This document shows positions 35,913 through 44,059 of a stretch of 64,000 bases of DNA, piece after piece. The DNA comes from Ruegeria atlantica (GTDB lineage: Bacteria; Pseudomonadota; Alphaproteobacteria; Rhodobacterales; Rhodobacteraceae). The notes below the pieces were generated by a model. The model was not told where the DNA came from. It did not search any database and was given only the letters and a program-made list of their open reading frames with translations. Both the position numbers and the translations under genes were made by a program. Where the stretch lies: positions 186,001-250,000 of the forward strand of contig WQBJ01000004.1 in NCBI GenBank assembly GCA_013032095.1, given 5' to 3'. The stretch's first letter is position 1; every line of letters begins with the position of its first letter.

Positions 35913-37091
35913 TTAGGCGGTGCCGAATTTCACCAGCTTGATCGCAGCAAAGTCGCTCACATCGCCGCCCACGCGCTTGGTCGCATAGAACAGGACATGC
36001 GGCTTGGCGCTAAACGGGTCGCGCAGGACGCGCAGATCGGGGCGTTCGGCGATGGTGTAACCGGCCTGGAAGTCACCGAACGCAATCGAGAAGCTATCCG
36101 TGCCCGCATCCGGCATGTCCTCAGCAATCAGCACGGGATACCCCATCAGACGCGCAGGCTCACCTGCAGCCAGACCATCGGACCATAAGAAGCGGCCATC
36201 GCTGTCCTTGAGCTTGCGGATCACACCTGCGGTTTTCGAGTTCATCACAAAGGTACCGTTTACCCGGTACTGCGCGCCCAGCGCGTAAACCACATCGACA
36301 ATCGCATCCGCATCGACACCGCCATCGATACCGGTCGGAACATAGCCGATGTTGCCCCAGGCCCAGACATCATTGTCGACCTTGGCGTGATCCAGAATAC
36401 CCTTCGGTTTGTCGGCACCATCGCCCGAGATGAACGCAGCCGCCTCGGCACGGGCGAACTTGTCGGCGATACGACCAGCCAGCCAGCCCTCGACGTCAAA
36501 CGCGCTGTCTTCCAGCAAGCGTTGCGACGCCTTCGGCAGCGCGCTCAGCTCGTGCAGCGCAATCGAAATGCGGTCGATCGAGGGGGTAGCGGTTTCGGTA
36601 GCGGCCGCAGTTTCATCAGCCCAGCCCGCGCCTACGTCGGTATGGTCGATCAGTACGTCGAACGAGTTCGCCTCGACATTCACCACCGACGCGATCGAGC
36701 GGATCGAAGCGGTGGATTTCAGCACCGATTTGATGATCTCGGCCGTTTGCGGATCGACCAGATAACCGCCATCGCTGTTGACCGCGCTCGACAGCGATTT
36801 CGACTCCATCTCAAGCCCGCGCAAGCCGTCATCTTCGCCCGAACGCACATAGGCGTCAAAAGCCTTCTGATGCGGTGCGCCTTCTTCGATCGAGGCCGCA
36901 AGGTGCGGACGCGCCGCGATAGTTGATTTACGATCCAGCATAGTCAGTCGCTCTTCAGTCTGTTGCAGTTGGGTTTTAACTTCAGCCTTCAGGCCCTTAA
37001 ATTCATTCACGAAGCCAGCCATCGCCTGCTTCACCTCCTGAACCAGGGGCGCACCCTCTCCGGTCAAGGCCGGGGTCTCGGTCTTGCTCAT
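35913..37091 (-). CDS. GTA g5: major capsid protein (HK97 fold)
   Basis: 392 residues. The coiled N-terminal scaffold-like part (FVNEFKGLKAEVKTQLQQTE) is removed by the g4 protease in HK97-type systems; the capsid fold follows (SAVNSDGGYLVDPQTAEIIK, LIDHTDVGAGWADETAA, ALPKASQRLLEDSAFDVEGW, FISGDGADKPKGIL). ATG 37091 has GGAAG five bases upstream and is preferred to ATG 37103, four residues longer. Confidence 0.96.
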   Translation of the reverse strand: MSKTETPALTGEGAPLVQEVKQAMAGFVNEFKGLKAEVKTQLQQTEERLTMLDRKSTIAARPHLAASIEEGAPHQKAFDAYVRSGEDDGLRGLEMESKSLSSAVNSDGGYLVDPQTAEIIKSVLKSTASIRSIASVVNVEANSFDVLIDHTDVGAGWADETAAATETATPSIDRISIALHELSALPKASQRLLEDSAFDVEGWLAGRIADKFARAEAAAFISGDGADKPKGILDHAKVDNDVWAWGNIGYVPTGIDGGVDADAIVDVVYALGAQYRVNGTFVMNSKTAGVIRKLKDSDGRFLWSDGLAAGEPARLMGYPVLIAEDMPDAGTDSFSIAFGDFQAGYTIAERPDLRVLRDPFSAKPHVLFYATKRVGGDVSDFAAIKLVKFGTA

Positions 37092-37126
37092 CAGCACTTC
37101 CATTTCTTGGGTGGGTTTGAGGCGCG

Positions 37127-37672
37127 CTAGGGTCGCGCCAGCTCCTGCCGGGCGTCGTTGAACACCTCGGCTATGCAGCGCAGGGTCGCGTCAGCATCGG
37201 GATCGAAACCCTTCGCCGCCACCCGCGCACTGGGCAGCATCGGGAAGGTCACCAATGACACCTCCCACAGCTCCAGTTCGGTCAGGACCCGCTGGCCCTT
37301 GACATTCTTCACGGCCCGTTTGGTACGATAGCCAATCGACAAGCCATCCATCGCGCCCGCCCGGATCAACTCCGCCGCTTCACGGCCCTTCTGCGTGCTT
37401 TCCAGCAGACGTCCCTTTACCCACAGGCCCTTGTCGTCTTCGCGCACCTCATCCCAGACACCGATGGGCTGCGCCGGATCATGCTGCCACAGCATCTTGA
37501 CCCGCTGACCGGCCTTCGCCAGCCCATCAAGCGAGCCACGATATGCCCCGCGCTGCACCACATCGCTGCCCTGATCGACCTGCCCAAACAGACTGGCATA
37601 GCCCTCAATCACCGCATCCTCGGATACCGAAAGGTCGTCTCCGAACCGAGCGAATTTATGCTCTAAATCCAC
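37127..37672 (-). CDS. GTA g4: HK97 family prohead protease
   Basis: 181 residues from GTG 37672, which has GGAG six bases upstream; the frame is open for 52 more codons but no better start is seen. VIEGYASLFGQVDQGSDVVQ, RGAYRGSLDGLAKAGQRVKM with the catalytic His in LWQHDPAQPIG, and the Ser in GAMDGLSIGYRT match prohead proteases. It trims the capsid N-terminus. Confidence 0.95.
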   Translation of the reverse strand: MDLEHKFARFGDDLSVSEDAVIEGYASLFGQVDQGSDVVQRGAYRGSLDGLAKAGQRVKMLWQHDPAQPIGVWDEVREDDKGLWVKGRLLESTQKGREAAELIRAGAMDGLSIGYRTKRAVKNVKGQRVLTELELWEVSLVTFPMLPSARVAAKGFDPDADATLRCIAEVFNDARQELARP

Positions 37673-37698
37673 GAATTTCTCCACGTAACCAATTGAAA

Positions 37699-37917
37699 TT
37701 ATGGCGTTACCACAAGAATGGATTGAAAGGCCTGCGCCAAGATCACCGCCACCACGCCGTAGACTGTCAGCCACAACCGCTTCTCCAATCGCTCCATCAT
37801 CTCTTCGATCTGATCCAATCGTCTGCACAGGTGCGCATGCTGAATCTCGGCCACCCGCTCATGTGCGGCCAGACGCAGGCCCGGCGCGCACTCGAACGGA
37901 GGATACCCGTCAGACAT
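37699..37917 (-). CDS. GTA g3.5: head formation protein (rcc01685 family)
   Basis: 72 residues from ATG 37917: PPFECAPGLRLAAHERVAEI, HLCRRLDQIEEMMERLEKRL, then a C-terminal membrane-like helix (WLTVYGVVAVILAQAFQSIL). It lies between portal and protease as rcc01685 does in R. capsulatus. Its start overlaps the portal gene end by 8 nt. Confidence 0.88.
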   Translation of the reverse strand: MSDGYPPFECAPGLRLAAHERVAEIQHAHLCRRLDQIEEMMERLEKRLWLTVYGVVAVILAQAFQSILVVTP

Positions 37918-39070
37918 CGGTACGCTCCGGCAGCCCCAGAAGCGCCCGCTTCTCGGCATCCGTCAGGAAATCGGCCCCATTGACCCGCGCCCACTGCGCA
38001 TCGCGTTCCGCCGATAGCGCGGGTACCTGATCCAGATCGGGCTTCAGCACCAGATCTTCGTTGGTGAAACCCGTCAGCCATTCCGACACCGCCGCCGCCA
38101 CCCGCGTCACCAGGGGCAGCACGGTCAGGCGGTAAAACGCCCGGTTGGCCTCCTGATAGTTCGAATAGGTCGCGTCGCCTTGTATTCCCAGCAGCATCGG
38201 CGGGACCCCAAAGGCCAACGCGATCTCGCGGGCGGCGGCTTCCTTGGTCTTTTGAAACTCCATATCGGACGGAGAGAAACCCATTGGCTTCCAATCCAGT
38301 CCCCCTTCCAGAACCATCGGTCGCCCGGCATTGCGCGCCCCGCGGTAGTTCTGCTCAATCTCGTCCGAAAGACGTCGGAACTGATCCTCGGCCATCACCC
38401 CATGGCCATCGCCCTTCCACACCAGCGCCCCCGACGGCCGCGCCGCATTGTCCAGCAGCGATTTCGACCAGCGCGACGCACTGTTATGCACATCAATTGC
38501 CATCGCCGCCGCCTGCATGGGTGAGAACCCGTAATGGTCGTCCTGAGGGTGGAACGATTTAATATGGCAGATATTTTCCGCCGCGATCCGATGCTTCTTG
38601 CCGCCCACCGCGTAATCATACGCCTTGGGCCAGCCATCCGCACCCGGCACCACACTCATCCGGTCCGAACGCAGCACATGCAGCTCAACCGGCAACCCCT
38701 CTTCGGCCTGAACCGCCTCAACATAGGCGTTCCCCGACAGCAGCAACTGCCCGAACAAAGCCTCCATCAACTCCGCCCGCCCCTGCGCCGCATTCGGACG
38801 GCGCATGAGGCTCTGGATCGGATGCGCATCATAGCGCTGCGCCTGATCCTGCAGTACCAACGGCAATGCCGCCGCCGCCTCGGCAATCAACTTGACCGAG
38901 CGAAACCCTACCGGGTTCCCCGAAAACCCCGTCCGCGTCAGCGACACTGCGTCCCGAGGGCTCCACGCTACGCGCCCACCGGTTTGCCACGCCACCACGG
39001 GCCCCGCCGCGCTCGCCTTCGCCTCGGGTGCTTCCTCAGCCGATCCACGACGCAAGAAATCGAAAACCAT
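37910..39070 (-). CDS. GTA g3: phage portal protein (HK97 family)
   Basis: 386 residues: SLTRTGFSGNPVGFRSVKLI, HPIQSLMRRPNAAQGRAELM, ALFGQLLLSGNAYVEAV, and IALAFGVPPMLLGIQGDATY typical of phage portals. A ring of twelve copies lets DNA into the head. The preceding GTA gene in the usual order, the terminase, is separated from it here by a gene on the opposite strand, so g3 needs its own promoter or a read-through transcript. Confidence 0.96.
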   Translation of the reverse strand: MVFDFLRRGSAEEAPEAKASAAGPVVAWQTGGRVAWSPRDAVSLTRTGFSGNPVGFRSVKLIAEAAAALPLVLQDQAQRYDAHPIQSLMRRPNAAQGRAELMEALFGQLLLSGNAYVEAVQAEEGLPVELHVLRSDRMSVVPGADGWPKAYDYAVGGKKHRIAAENICHIKSFHPQDDHYGFSPMQAAAMAIDVHNSASRWSKSLLDNAARPSGALVWKGDGHGVMAEDQFRRLSDEIEQNYRGARNAGRPMVLEGGLDWKPMGFSPSDMEFQKTKEAAAREIALAFGVPPMLLGIQGDATYSNYQEANRAFYRLTVLPLVTRVAAAVSEWLTGFTNEDLVLKPDLDQVPALSAERDAQWARVNGADFLTDAEKRALLGLPERTDV

Positions 39071-39273
39071 GTCCAGATGCTCCTTTCTGTCGCCGCTCTG
39101 CCCGGCTGGTTGAAAAGAGTTATGGCGGCTAGAAGTTTAATCCTCCGGAATAGGGCGTACTGGGATTTGGCAACACTCAACGCAGGTCGGAAAAACAGCT
39201 TCCGCACAACGAAAACCTTCCGGGTCCGTTGGCACAGCCTAAAGGGTGGCCATTTTCCGGCGAATGGCTATTG

Positions 39274-40269
39274 ATGGACTTGTTTGCCATCACACCAGAG
39301 CCAAGCAGTATGACACCGCAAAATCCTGAAGACAGAAAGCGCTTGGAAAGCCGATCTCTTGTGGTGGCCATGTGGGGCAACCTGTTCATGGCTGCGGCGG
39401 GTCTACTGGCAGGAATTCTATCCAATTCCAACGCAATCATGATGGATGGCCTGTTTTCCCTGATCGGTTTTGGTTCTGCCTTACTCGGGCGGCGCATCAG
39501 TCTTCGAATTGACGCGGGGCCTGACAAACTACGGCCCTTCGGTTACGCCGCTGACGAGGCCATCTTCGCAACGTTCCGGTCACTTTCCCTGCTTGGCCTG
39601 GTCTTGTTCGCTGTCGCGAACGCGCTTAAAAACATTTATAGCTACTTAAATGGCATGGTGCCCGAACCGTTGATCTTTGCACCGATGATCATTTACTTTT
39701 CCGTCATCGGGGTAACATGTGCAATTCTTTGGGGCTTTCACTATTTCACTTGGCGGCGAACCGGGCGAAACAGTTCGATCCTGCAGGTTGAGGCCAAAGC
39801 CGCTATGTTTGACGGGCTTGTCACAGCGGCAGCTGGCCTAGGACTTGGTGCAATATACATGTTCAGTGACGGGCCCCTCGCATCAATTGCCCCGGTTGGG
39901 GACTCAATGATCGTGATGCTGTTGTGTTTGCTGGCCATCGGATCGTATGTCCGGGATTTCCGTGGCGGATTGGGCGAGTTGGCTGGCATCAGCGCAAGTC
40001 CGGCGAAGCTTGCTGCAGCCCGACGGTCGTTGCGCGCCGCAATCGCCGAAGATGGCGGGACGTTACTGGATATGTCGGTTACGAAATTGGGAAGAACGTT
40101 TCTGGTATCCGTTTATTACGACCCTGATCGCCCGGTTTCAGCGATGGAGGTCGACCGCTTGAACCTGCGTATGATCCGGGATGCGCGTCAGGCTCTACCC
40201 GGTGCAGATGTCATGCTAATGATAACAGAGCATCCTCGGCGTTGGCCGGACGAAATGAACCCCAATTGA
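39274..40269 (+). CDS. CDF-like cation transporter family protein, inserted in GTA cluster
   Basis: About 331 residues from ATG 39274 (ATG 39310 is an alternative; neither has a strong ribosome site). Six membrane segments and a C-terminal soluble domain (GTLLDMSVTKLGRTFLVSVY, then DADVMLMITEH-like end) fit the cation diffusion facilitator family. The metal-binding pattern looks lost: the helix-2 equivalent of DAxHSLxD reads DGLFSLIG, and the helix-5 equivalent HxxxD has only the Asp (AAMFDG). It lies on the plus strand between GTA g2 and g3, which are minus. Confidence 0.8.
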   Translation: MDLFAITPEPSSMTPQNPEDRKRLESRSLVVAMWGNLFMAAAGLLAGILSNSNAIMMDGLFSLIGFGSALLGRRISLRIDAGPDKLRPFGYAADEAIFATFRSLSLLGLVLFAVANALKNIYSYLNGMVPEPLIFAPMIIYFSVIGVTCAILWGFHYFTWRRTGRNSSILQVEAKAAMFDGLVTAAAGLGLGAIYMFSDGPLASIAPVGDSMIVMLLCLLAIGSYVRDFRGGLGELAGISASPAKLAAARRSLRAAIAEDGGTLLDMSVTKLGRTFLVSVYYDPDRPVSAMEVDRLNLRMIRDARQALPGADVMLMITEHPRRWPDEMNPN

Positions 40270-40333
40270 TCTGCTCAAAAAGCTATCACATTGTTTGGGA
40301 AGGCTTTCCCCCGACCGAGATCTGACTCTCACC

Positions 40334-41749
40334 TTACAGAGACCTTACTCTTGGTCGCCGATACCCCGCCGCAGGCCCGACCATCAATTCATGTAGCGCC
40401 CAGACCAGCGCGTCGACCCGGTCGGGAGAGCCCTGCCCCTCGAACCCGCGCGCGGTCATCTGGCACATCTGTTCCTCCAGCGCGTCCAGCCCGGCCACAT
40501 GGCTAACCCGACCCTGCTCGTACAGTGCCGCCATAGGCTCCGCCCGTGCAACCTTGCCGCGTGAGGCCCGCACAGCCCGGAACGGGACTAGAGGATCCAC
40601 CTGCCGCACGACCTCTTCCACCAATTGACCGCCCTGATTGACCTCAGCCACCAGCCGTTCGGCCCCGAACTCATCCATCGCGTCAATCGCCGCCTGCGTC
40701 CAGCCCGCCGGACCAACGCCCTGCACCGTCCGGTCGGCCAGCACGAACGCCCGCCACGCCTCGGGCGGACCCTGTAGCTGAGCCCCCACGACCACGATCC
40801 CGCAAGCATCTGCACCTGACCCTGCCGTCACCGCCGGGTCCAGCGCCACCACGATCCGATCCAACGCGGGCACCTGCGAACAGCGCGCCGCCTCCAACAT
40901 TGAGCCAGTCCACAACGCCCCCTCGGCATCCGACAGCAGCACCCCGTCCAATTCCTGTCGACCCAGTCGCGTGCCCGTGTAACGCAAGCGCACTTCCGCC
41001 AGAAAGGTTTCAGCCAGATTGGCCCGGTTCGCCTCGGTCGGTGCGTGGGTCCGCACGGTGGAAGGCGACGCCAACAACTCCTTCAATACTTTCACATTGC
41101 GGGGCGTCGTGGTCACACAGACCCGAGGCCGCTCCCCCAACCGCAACGCAAATTGCAGCATATCCCAGGTCTCGCCCGCCTTCTTCCACTTGGCCAGTTC
41201 ATCCACCCAGGCCGCATCGAACTGTGGTCCGCGCAACGCCTCGGGATCGTTCGCCGAGAACGCCTGCGCCTCGGCCCCGTTGGGCCAGATCAGCTTGCGT
41301 TCCGATGCCTTCCACTGAGGCCGCCGGTCCGGCGGCGAACAGTGCAATATCCCGCTATCTCCAAAGATCATCACATCCCGTACCTGATCGTGGGTTTCGC
41401 CCACCAATGCCACGCGGCTGGCCTCTCCGCGATCCAACGGTTTCGACCCTTCGACCATCGACCGCACCCATTCAGACCCGGCGCGCGTCTTACCCGCACC
41501 GCGCCCGCCCATGATCACCCAGGACCGCCAGTCGCCCTCAGGCGGCAACTGGTGCGGCAAAGCCCAAAACTCGAACAGGAAAGGGAGGGCGCACAGCCCT
41601 CCCTCCCCGATCTCACTCAGAAATCTGTCCCGAACCGCAGCATCGGCGGAGGCGAGCCAACCTGCACCCGATTTCAAATCGAGCGCGCTCAAGGTCGAGC
41701 GCATACCCACTTTGGGCAATTCCGGCTTGTCTGTGATGTTGTTCGACAA
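40334..41749 (-). CDS. GTA g2: terminase large subunit
   Basis: 471 residues. ATPase Walker A is GGRGAGKT (81-88), followed by EWVRSMVEG; Walker B is AAWVDELAKW; the nuclease half shows ALDPAVTAGSGADACGIVVV and VAEVNQGGQLVEEVV, with acidic metal residues. It packages host DNA. TTG 41749 has GGAG seven bases upstream and is used here, giving a 137-nt overlap with g1; ATG 41704 is a weaker alternative without a ribosome site. Confidence 0.94.
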   Translation of the reverse strand: MSNNITDKPELPKVGMRSTLSALDLKSGAGWLASADAAVRDRFLSEIGEGGLCALPFLFEFWALPHQLPPEGDWRSWVIMGGRGAGKTRAGSEWVRSMVEGSKPLDRGEASRVALVGETHDQVRDVMIFGDSGILHCSPPDRRPQWKASERKLIWPNGAEAQAFSANDPEALRGPQFDAAWVDELAKWKKAGETWDMLQFALRLGERPRVCVTTTPRNVKVLKELLASPSTVRTHAPTEANRANLAETFLAEVRLRYTGTRLGRQELDGVLLSDAEGALWTGSMLEAARCSQVPALDRIVVALDPAVTAGSGADACGIVVVGAQLQGPPEAWRAFVLADRTVQGVGPAGWTQAAIDAMDEFGAERLVAEVNQGGQLVEEVVRQVDPLVPFRAVRASRGKVARAEPMAALYEQGRVSHVAGLDALEEQMCQMTARGFEGQGSPDRVDALVWALHELMVGPAAGYRRPRVRSL

Positions 41750-41957
41750 AGCTTGTCTCCACTTTCTGACAACTTCGGATCAGCCCCTCTAACTGACCGA
41801 GTTGCTTGGCTTTACCAGCCAGGTCTGCATCCTCCCCGGTACCGATCTGCCTGCGCAGTTCTTCCGCTGTTTGGCGCAAACCGCGAATGGATGTCTCAAG
41901 CGACTGCAAAAGTTCCGCCGTCTGGGACATCCGCTCTTCCGGGGTAATCAAAGTCAT
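41613..41957 (-). CDS. GTA g1: small terminase-like protein
   Basis: 114 residues from ATG 41957, helical: TLITPEERMSQTAELLQSLE, TSIRGLRQTAEELRRQIGTG, GKAKQLGQLEGLIRSCQKVE. In R. capsulatus gp1 is the TerS of the GTA, weakened in sequence specificity so that random host DNA is packaged. First gene of the cluster; it overlaps g2 in a different frame by more than 100 nt. Confidence 0.85.
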   Translation of the reverse strand: MTLITPEERMSQTAELLQSLETSIRGLRQTAEELRRQIGTGEDADLAGKAKQLGQLEGLIRSCQKVETSFVEQHHRQAGIAQSGYALDLERARFEIGCRLARLRRCCGSGQISE

Positions 41958-42007
41958 GTTTGCCTGTGACCTCATGCGTGAGTTTTCTCCGCACGAGAGA
42001 AACGAAA

Positions 42008-42036
42008 AACGGCCGCCGGGTTTCCCCGGGGCCGTT
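42008..42036 (-). terminator. Terminator-like hairpin in the GTA leader (possible attenuator)
   Basis: On the minus strand: AACGGCC then CCGGG, loop GAAA, CCCGG, one bulged C, GGCCGTT, followed by TTTCGTTTCTC. A 12-bp GC-rich stem with a GNRA-type tetraloop and a U-rich tail, lying between a near-consensus promoter (42062-42090) and the g1 start (41957). It could end transcripts before g1. It might also end the upstream SDR transcript. Confidence 0.65.
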
Positions 42037-42061
42037 GCCCACTTCTTCTAGCATGCCACAC

Positions 42062-42090
42062 TTAATACGTGAAAAAGTGCTCAAAGTCAA
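42062..42090 (-). promoter_or_regulatory. Sigma-70-type promoter of the GTA cluster
   Basis: On the minus strand -35 TTGACT (42090-42085), a 17-nt spacer, -10 TATTAA (42067-42062). Predicted start near 42055, giving a leader of about 100 nt before g1. The match to the consensus is the best seen upstream of any minus-strand gene in this region. Confidence 0.7.
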
Positions 42091-42096
42091 TGTTTT

Positions 42097-42124
42097 GCGC
42101 AACGGGGGCGCAACGGTCACCGTT
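42097..42124. promoter_or_regulatory. Operator-like repeats upstream of the GTA promoter
   Basis: GCGCAACGG occurs at 42097-42105 and again at 42108-42116, an 11-bp period (one helical turn); the second copy runs into the palindrome AACGGT-C-ACCGTT (42112-42124). They lie directly upstream of the -35 box, where an activator would bind. The activator (GafA-type in R. capsulatus) is not in this window. Confidence 0.55.
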
Positions 42125-42191
42125 CAGATAATCCTATGATTTTCTTAACGGCACCACTGCCCTGACGGGCATCACGCCTTTGAAACGGGTC

Positions 42192-43148
42192 TCAGGCCGC
42201 GTCAGAAACGGCCGGAAGACTCCATTGAAACCCCACCAATTCTTCGCTTCTGGTCCACAGCGCCGCTTGCTTTTCGCGATCCAGCGCATGATCCATGACC
42301 TTGGCATCGCTCACCGGACCGCGCGCCTCGCGCATCTTTTGCGGCCCGTAATAGGCGCCACGTTTGGCTTCCGTTCCTGCCGCTGCCAGAACCGTCGGGG
42401 TGGCACCAGCTTTGGGACTTTGAGCCATCAGTTTGTTGGTCAATGCCATGAGACCCTTCAAAAGACCCTTGGGTCCTGTGCTTTGCAGGTTTGTCTCGGT
42501 GTACCCCGGATGGCAAGCGATACAGCATGCCTTGCTGCCCGCGGTCTTGAGGCGGCGATCTAACTCGAAAGCGAACATCAGGTTTGCCAGTTTACTCTGG
42601 GCATAGGCTTTGGTCGGCGAGTAATTCCTGTCCGACATCAGGTCATCCAGATCCAGCGGTCTGAACTTGTGAGCCATGCTCGACAAGACAACAACACGAC
42701 CCTCAGCCTCCTCGACCAAATCCAGTAAAAGTCCAGTCCACAGGAAGTGTCCCAGATGGTTGGCGCCCATTTGCAAGTCAAAGCCGTCTACTGTCTTTGT
42801 CTGCGGCGTCATCATGATGCCCGCATTGTTAATCAGCGCATCTATCTTGCTGTAGCGGCCGCGCAGTTCTTCGGCTGCACAACGAACTGAAGACAGATCT
42901 GACAGGTCCATCAAGATCAGATCCAATTTGCCTTTGACATAGGCGGAAAGCTTGCGTTGCGCAGCTTCACCTTTTGCGCGCGACCGGCATACCATTACGA
43001 TGTTTCCGCCCTTTTCGCCAAGCATCCGCGCAGCTTCCAATCCGATGCCAGAATTCGCCCCCGTAATCACGAAGGTTCTGCCAGTCAGATCGGGCAGTTG
43101 TGCGTGCGTCCAATTTGCAAATCCGGAATTGCTGATTTTCTGTTCCAT
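42192..43148 (-). CDS. SDR family NAD(P)-dependent oxidoreductase (retinol dehydrogenase-like)
   Basis: 318 residues with the Rossmann motif TGANSGIG (29-36), NNAG in INNAGIMMTPQT, and the catalytic YAQSK (YxxxK) preceded by a Ser in VVLSSMAHKF. The arrangement resembles retinol or protochlorophyllide-reductase-like SDRs. The substrate is unknown. It is divergent from a TetR gene with 70 nt between, so that regulator probably controls it. Confidence 0.9.
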   Translation of the reverse strand: MEQKISNSGFANWTHAQLPDLTGRTFVITGANSGIGLEAARMLGEKGGNIVMVCRSRAKGEAAQRKLSAYVKGKLDLILMDLSDLSSVRCAAEELRGRYSKIDALINNAGIMMTPQTKTVDGFDLQMGANHLGHFLWTGLLLDLVEEAEGRVVVLSSMAHKFRPLDLDDLMSDRNYSPTKAYAQSKLANLMFAFELDRRLKTAGSKACCIACHPGYTETNLQSTGPKGLLKGLMALTNKLMAQSPKAGATPTVLAAAGTEAKRGAYYGPQKMREARGPVSDAKVMDHALDREKQAALWTRSEELVGFQWSLPAVSDAA

Positions 43149-43218
43149 TGTTCATTCCTGAGGTAAGGCTTGCTGGAGGTAACCAAGTCGTGCACCTTTT
43201 TTACAAATTGGACCCAAA

Positions 43219-43773
43219 ATGGCAAAAATGAAAATGCCCAAAGATAGCAACGCCCTGAATGTTCTGACACTTTTTGCAAATTACGGGTTCCGCAAGGCGT
43301 CGATGAGTGAAATCGCAACCGCTGCCGGACTGTCTCGACAGTCGATCTACAACCAATTTGGTTCAAAAGAGGCTGTTCTGGATTGGGCGGTGACCAGTTT
43401 CCTGGACACGATTACCGACAAGGCCCTCTACTGCCTTGGTACGGGAGACGCCCCAGCAACACAGACCCTTCTTTCAGCATATCAGGCTTGGATCGGCGAT
43501 CACCTTCCCCTGATGCGCGGAACTCCGCATGGGGCCGAGCTTCTGGACCAAACAAAGTCTGCGGCCGAAAGCTCGACGCGCGACTATGAAGGGGAGTTCA
43601 CTCAAGCTATCGAGGCATTCCTGCTAGCCAAGGGCATGGCTTCGTCTGAAGAAGCGGCCAAGGACGCAGCCTATGTGCTCAACCTCGCCTCAAAGGGTTT
43701 GCTGCTTAAGGTCGACACCCCGGATGACTATGCTCAATGTCTAGAACGCGTGATCAACTTTCTGTTTCGCTGA
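43219..43773 (+). CDS. TetR/AcrR family transcriptional regulator
   Basis: 184 residues: N-terminal HTH (GFRKASMSEIATAAGLSRQS, IYNQFGSKEAVLDWAV) and a variable ligand-binding C-terminal half. By family it is a repressor released by a small ligand. Divergent from the SDR gene, it likely controls the shared 70-nt promoter region, in which I see no clear palindrome. Confidence 0.9.
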   Translation: MAKMKMPKDSNALNVLTLFANYGFRKASMSEIATAAGLSRQSIYNQFGSKEAVLDWAVTSFLDTITDKALYCLGTGDAPATQTLLSAYQAWIGDHLPLMRGTPHGAELLDQTKSAAESSTRDYEGEFTQAIEAFLLAKGMASSEEAAKDAAYVLNLASKGLLLKVDTPDDYAQCLERVINFLFR

Positions 43774-44059
43774 ATACGTGACGTTCCTCAGAACCCCTGC
43801 TTGACATTTGACGTCTAAACCTGCATTTGACCAGATTACAGCGCCACTGCGTGAGCTTTCGCGGATAAGACCGCCCCAACAGCGCGCTGAACATCTCCCA
43901 GTTCCCCTTCACGCAGGGTTCTTGAAGCGACGACCGGATGGTACAGGGTCCGCCTGTGCGTCCCGAGGTTTCGCCTAACCCTGCCGGTCTCGCAGTTTGC
44001 GGGATCAAACGATATTGCCCGTGGTCGACCTTTCGCCACGGGTCGCAAAGGAATAACAC
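43774..44059 (+). other. Long leader region before the DEAD-box helicase gene
   Basis: 286 nt without a gene. TTGACA at 43801-43806 may be a -35, though no good -10 follows. A 7-bp hairpin CCCGTGG/CCACGGG (44018-44042) ends five bases before the ribosome site AAAGGA. Long structured leaders are known for cold-induced helicases; here that is only a suggestion. Confidence 0.4.

Noticed and set aside
26841..41957. An integrated prophage rather than a GTA
   Set aside because: No integrase, repressor, replication or lysis gene and no attachment repeats; the gene order matches RcGTA.
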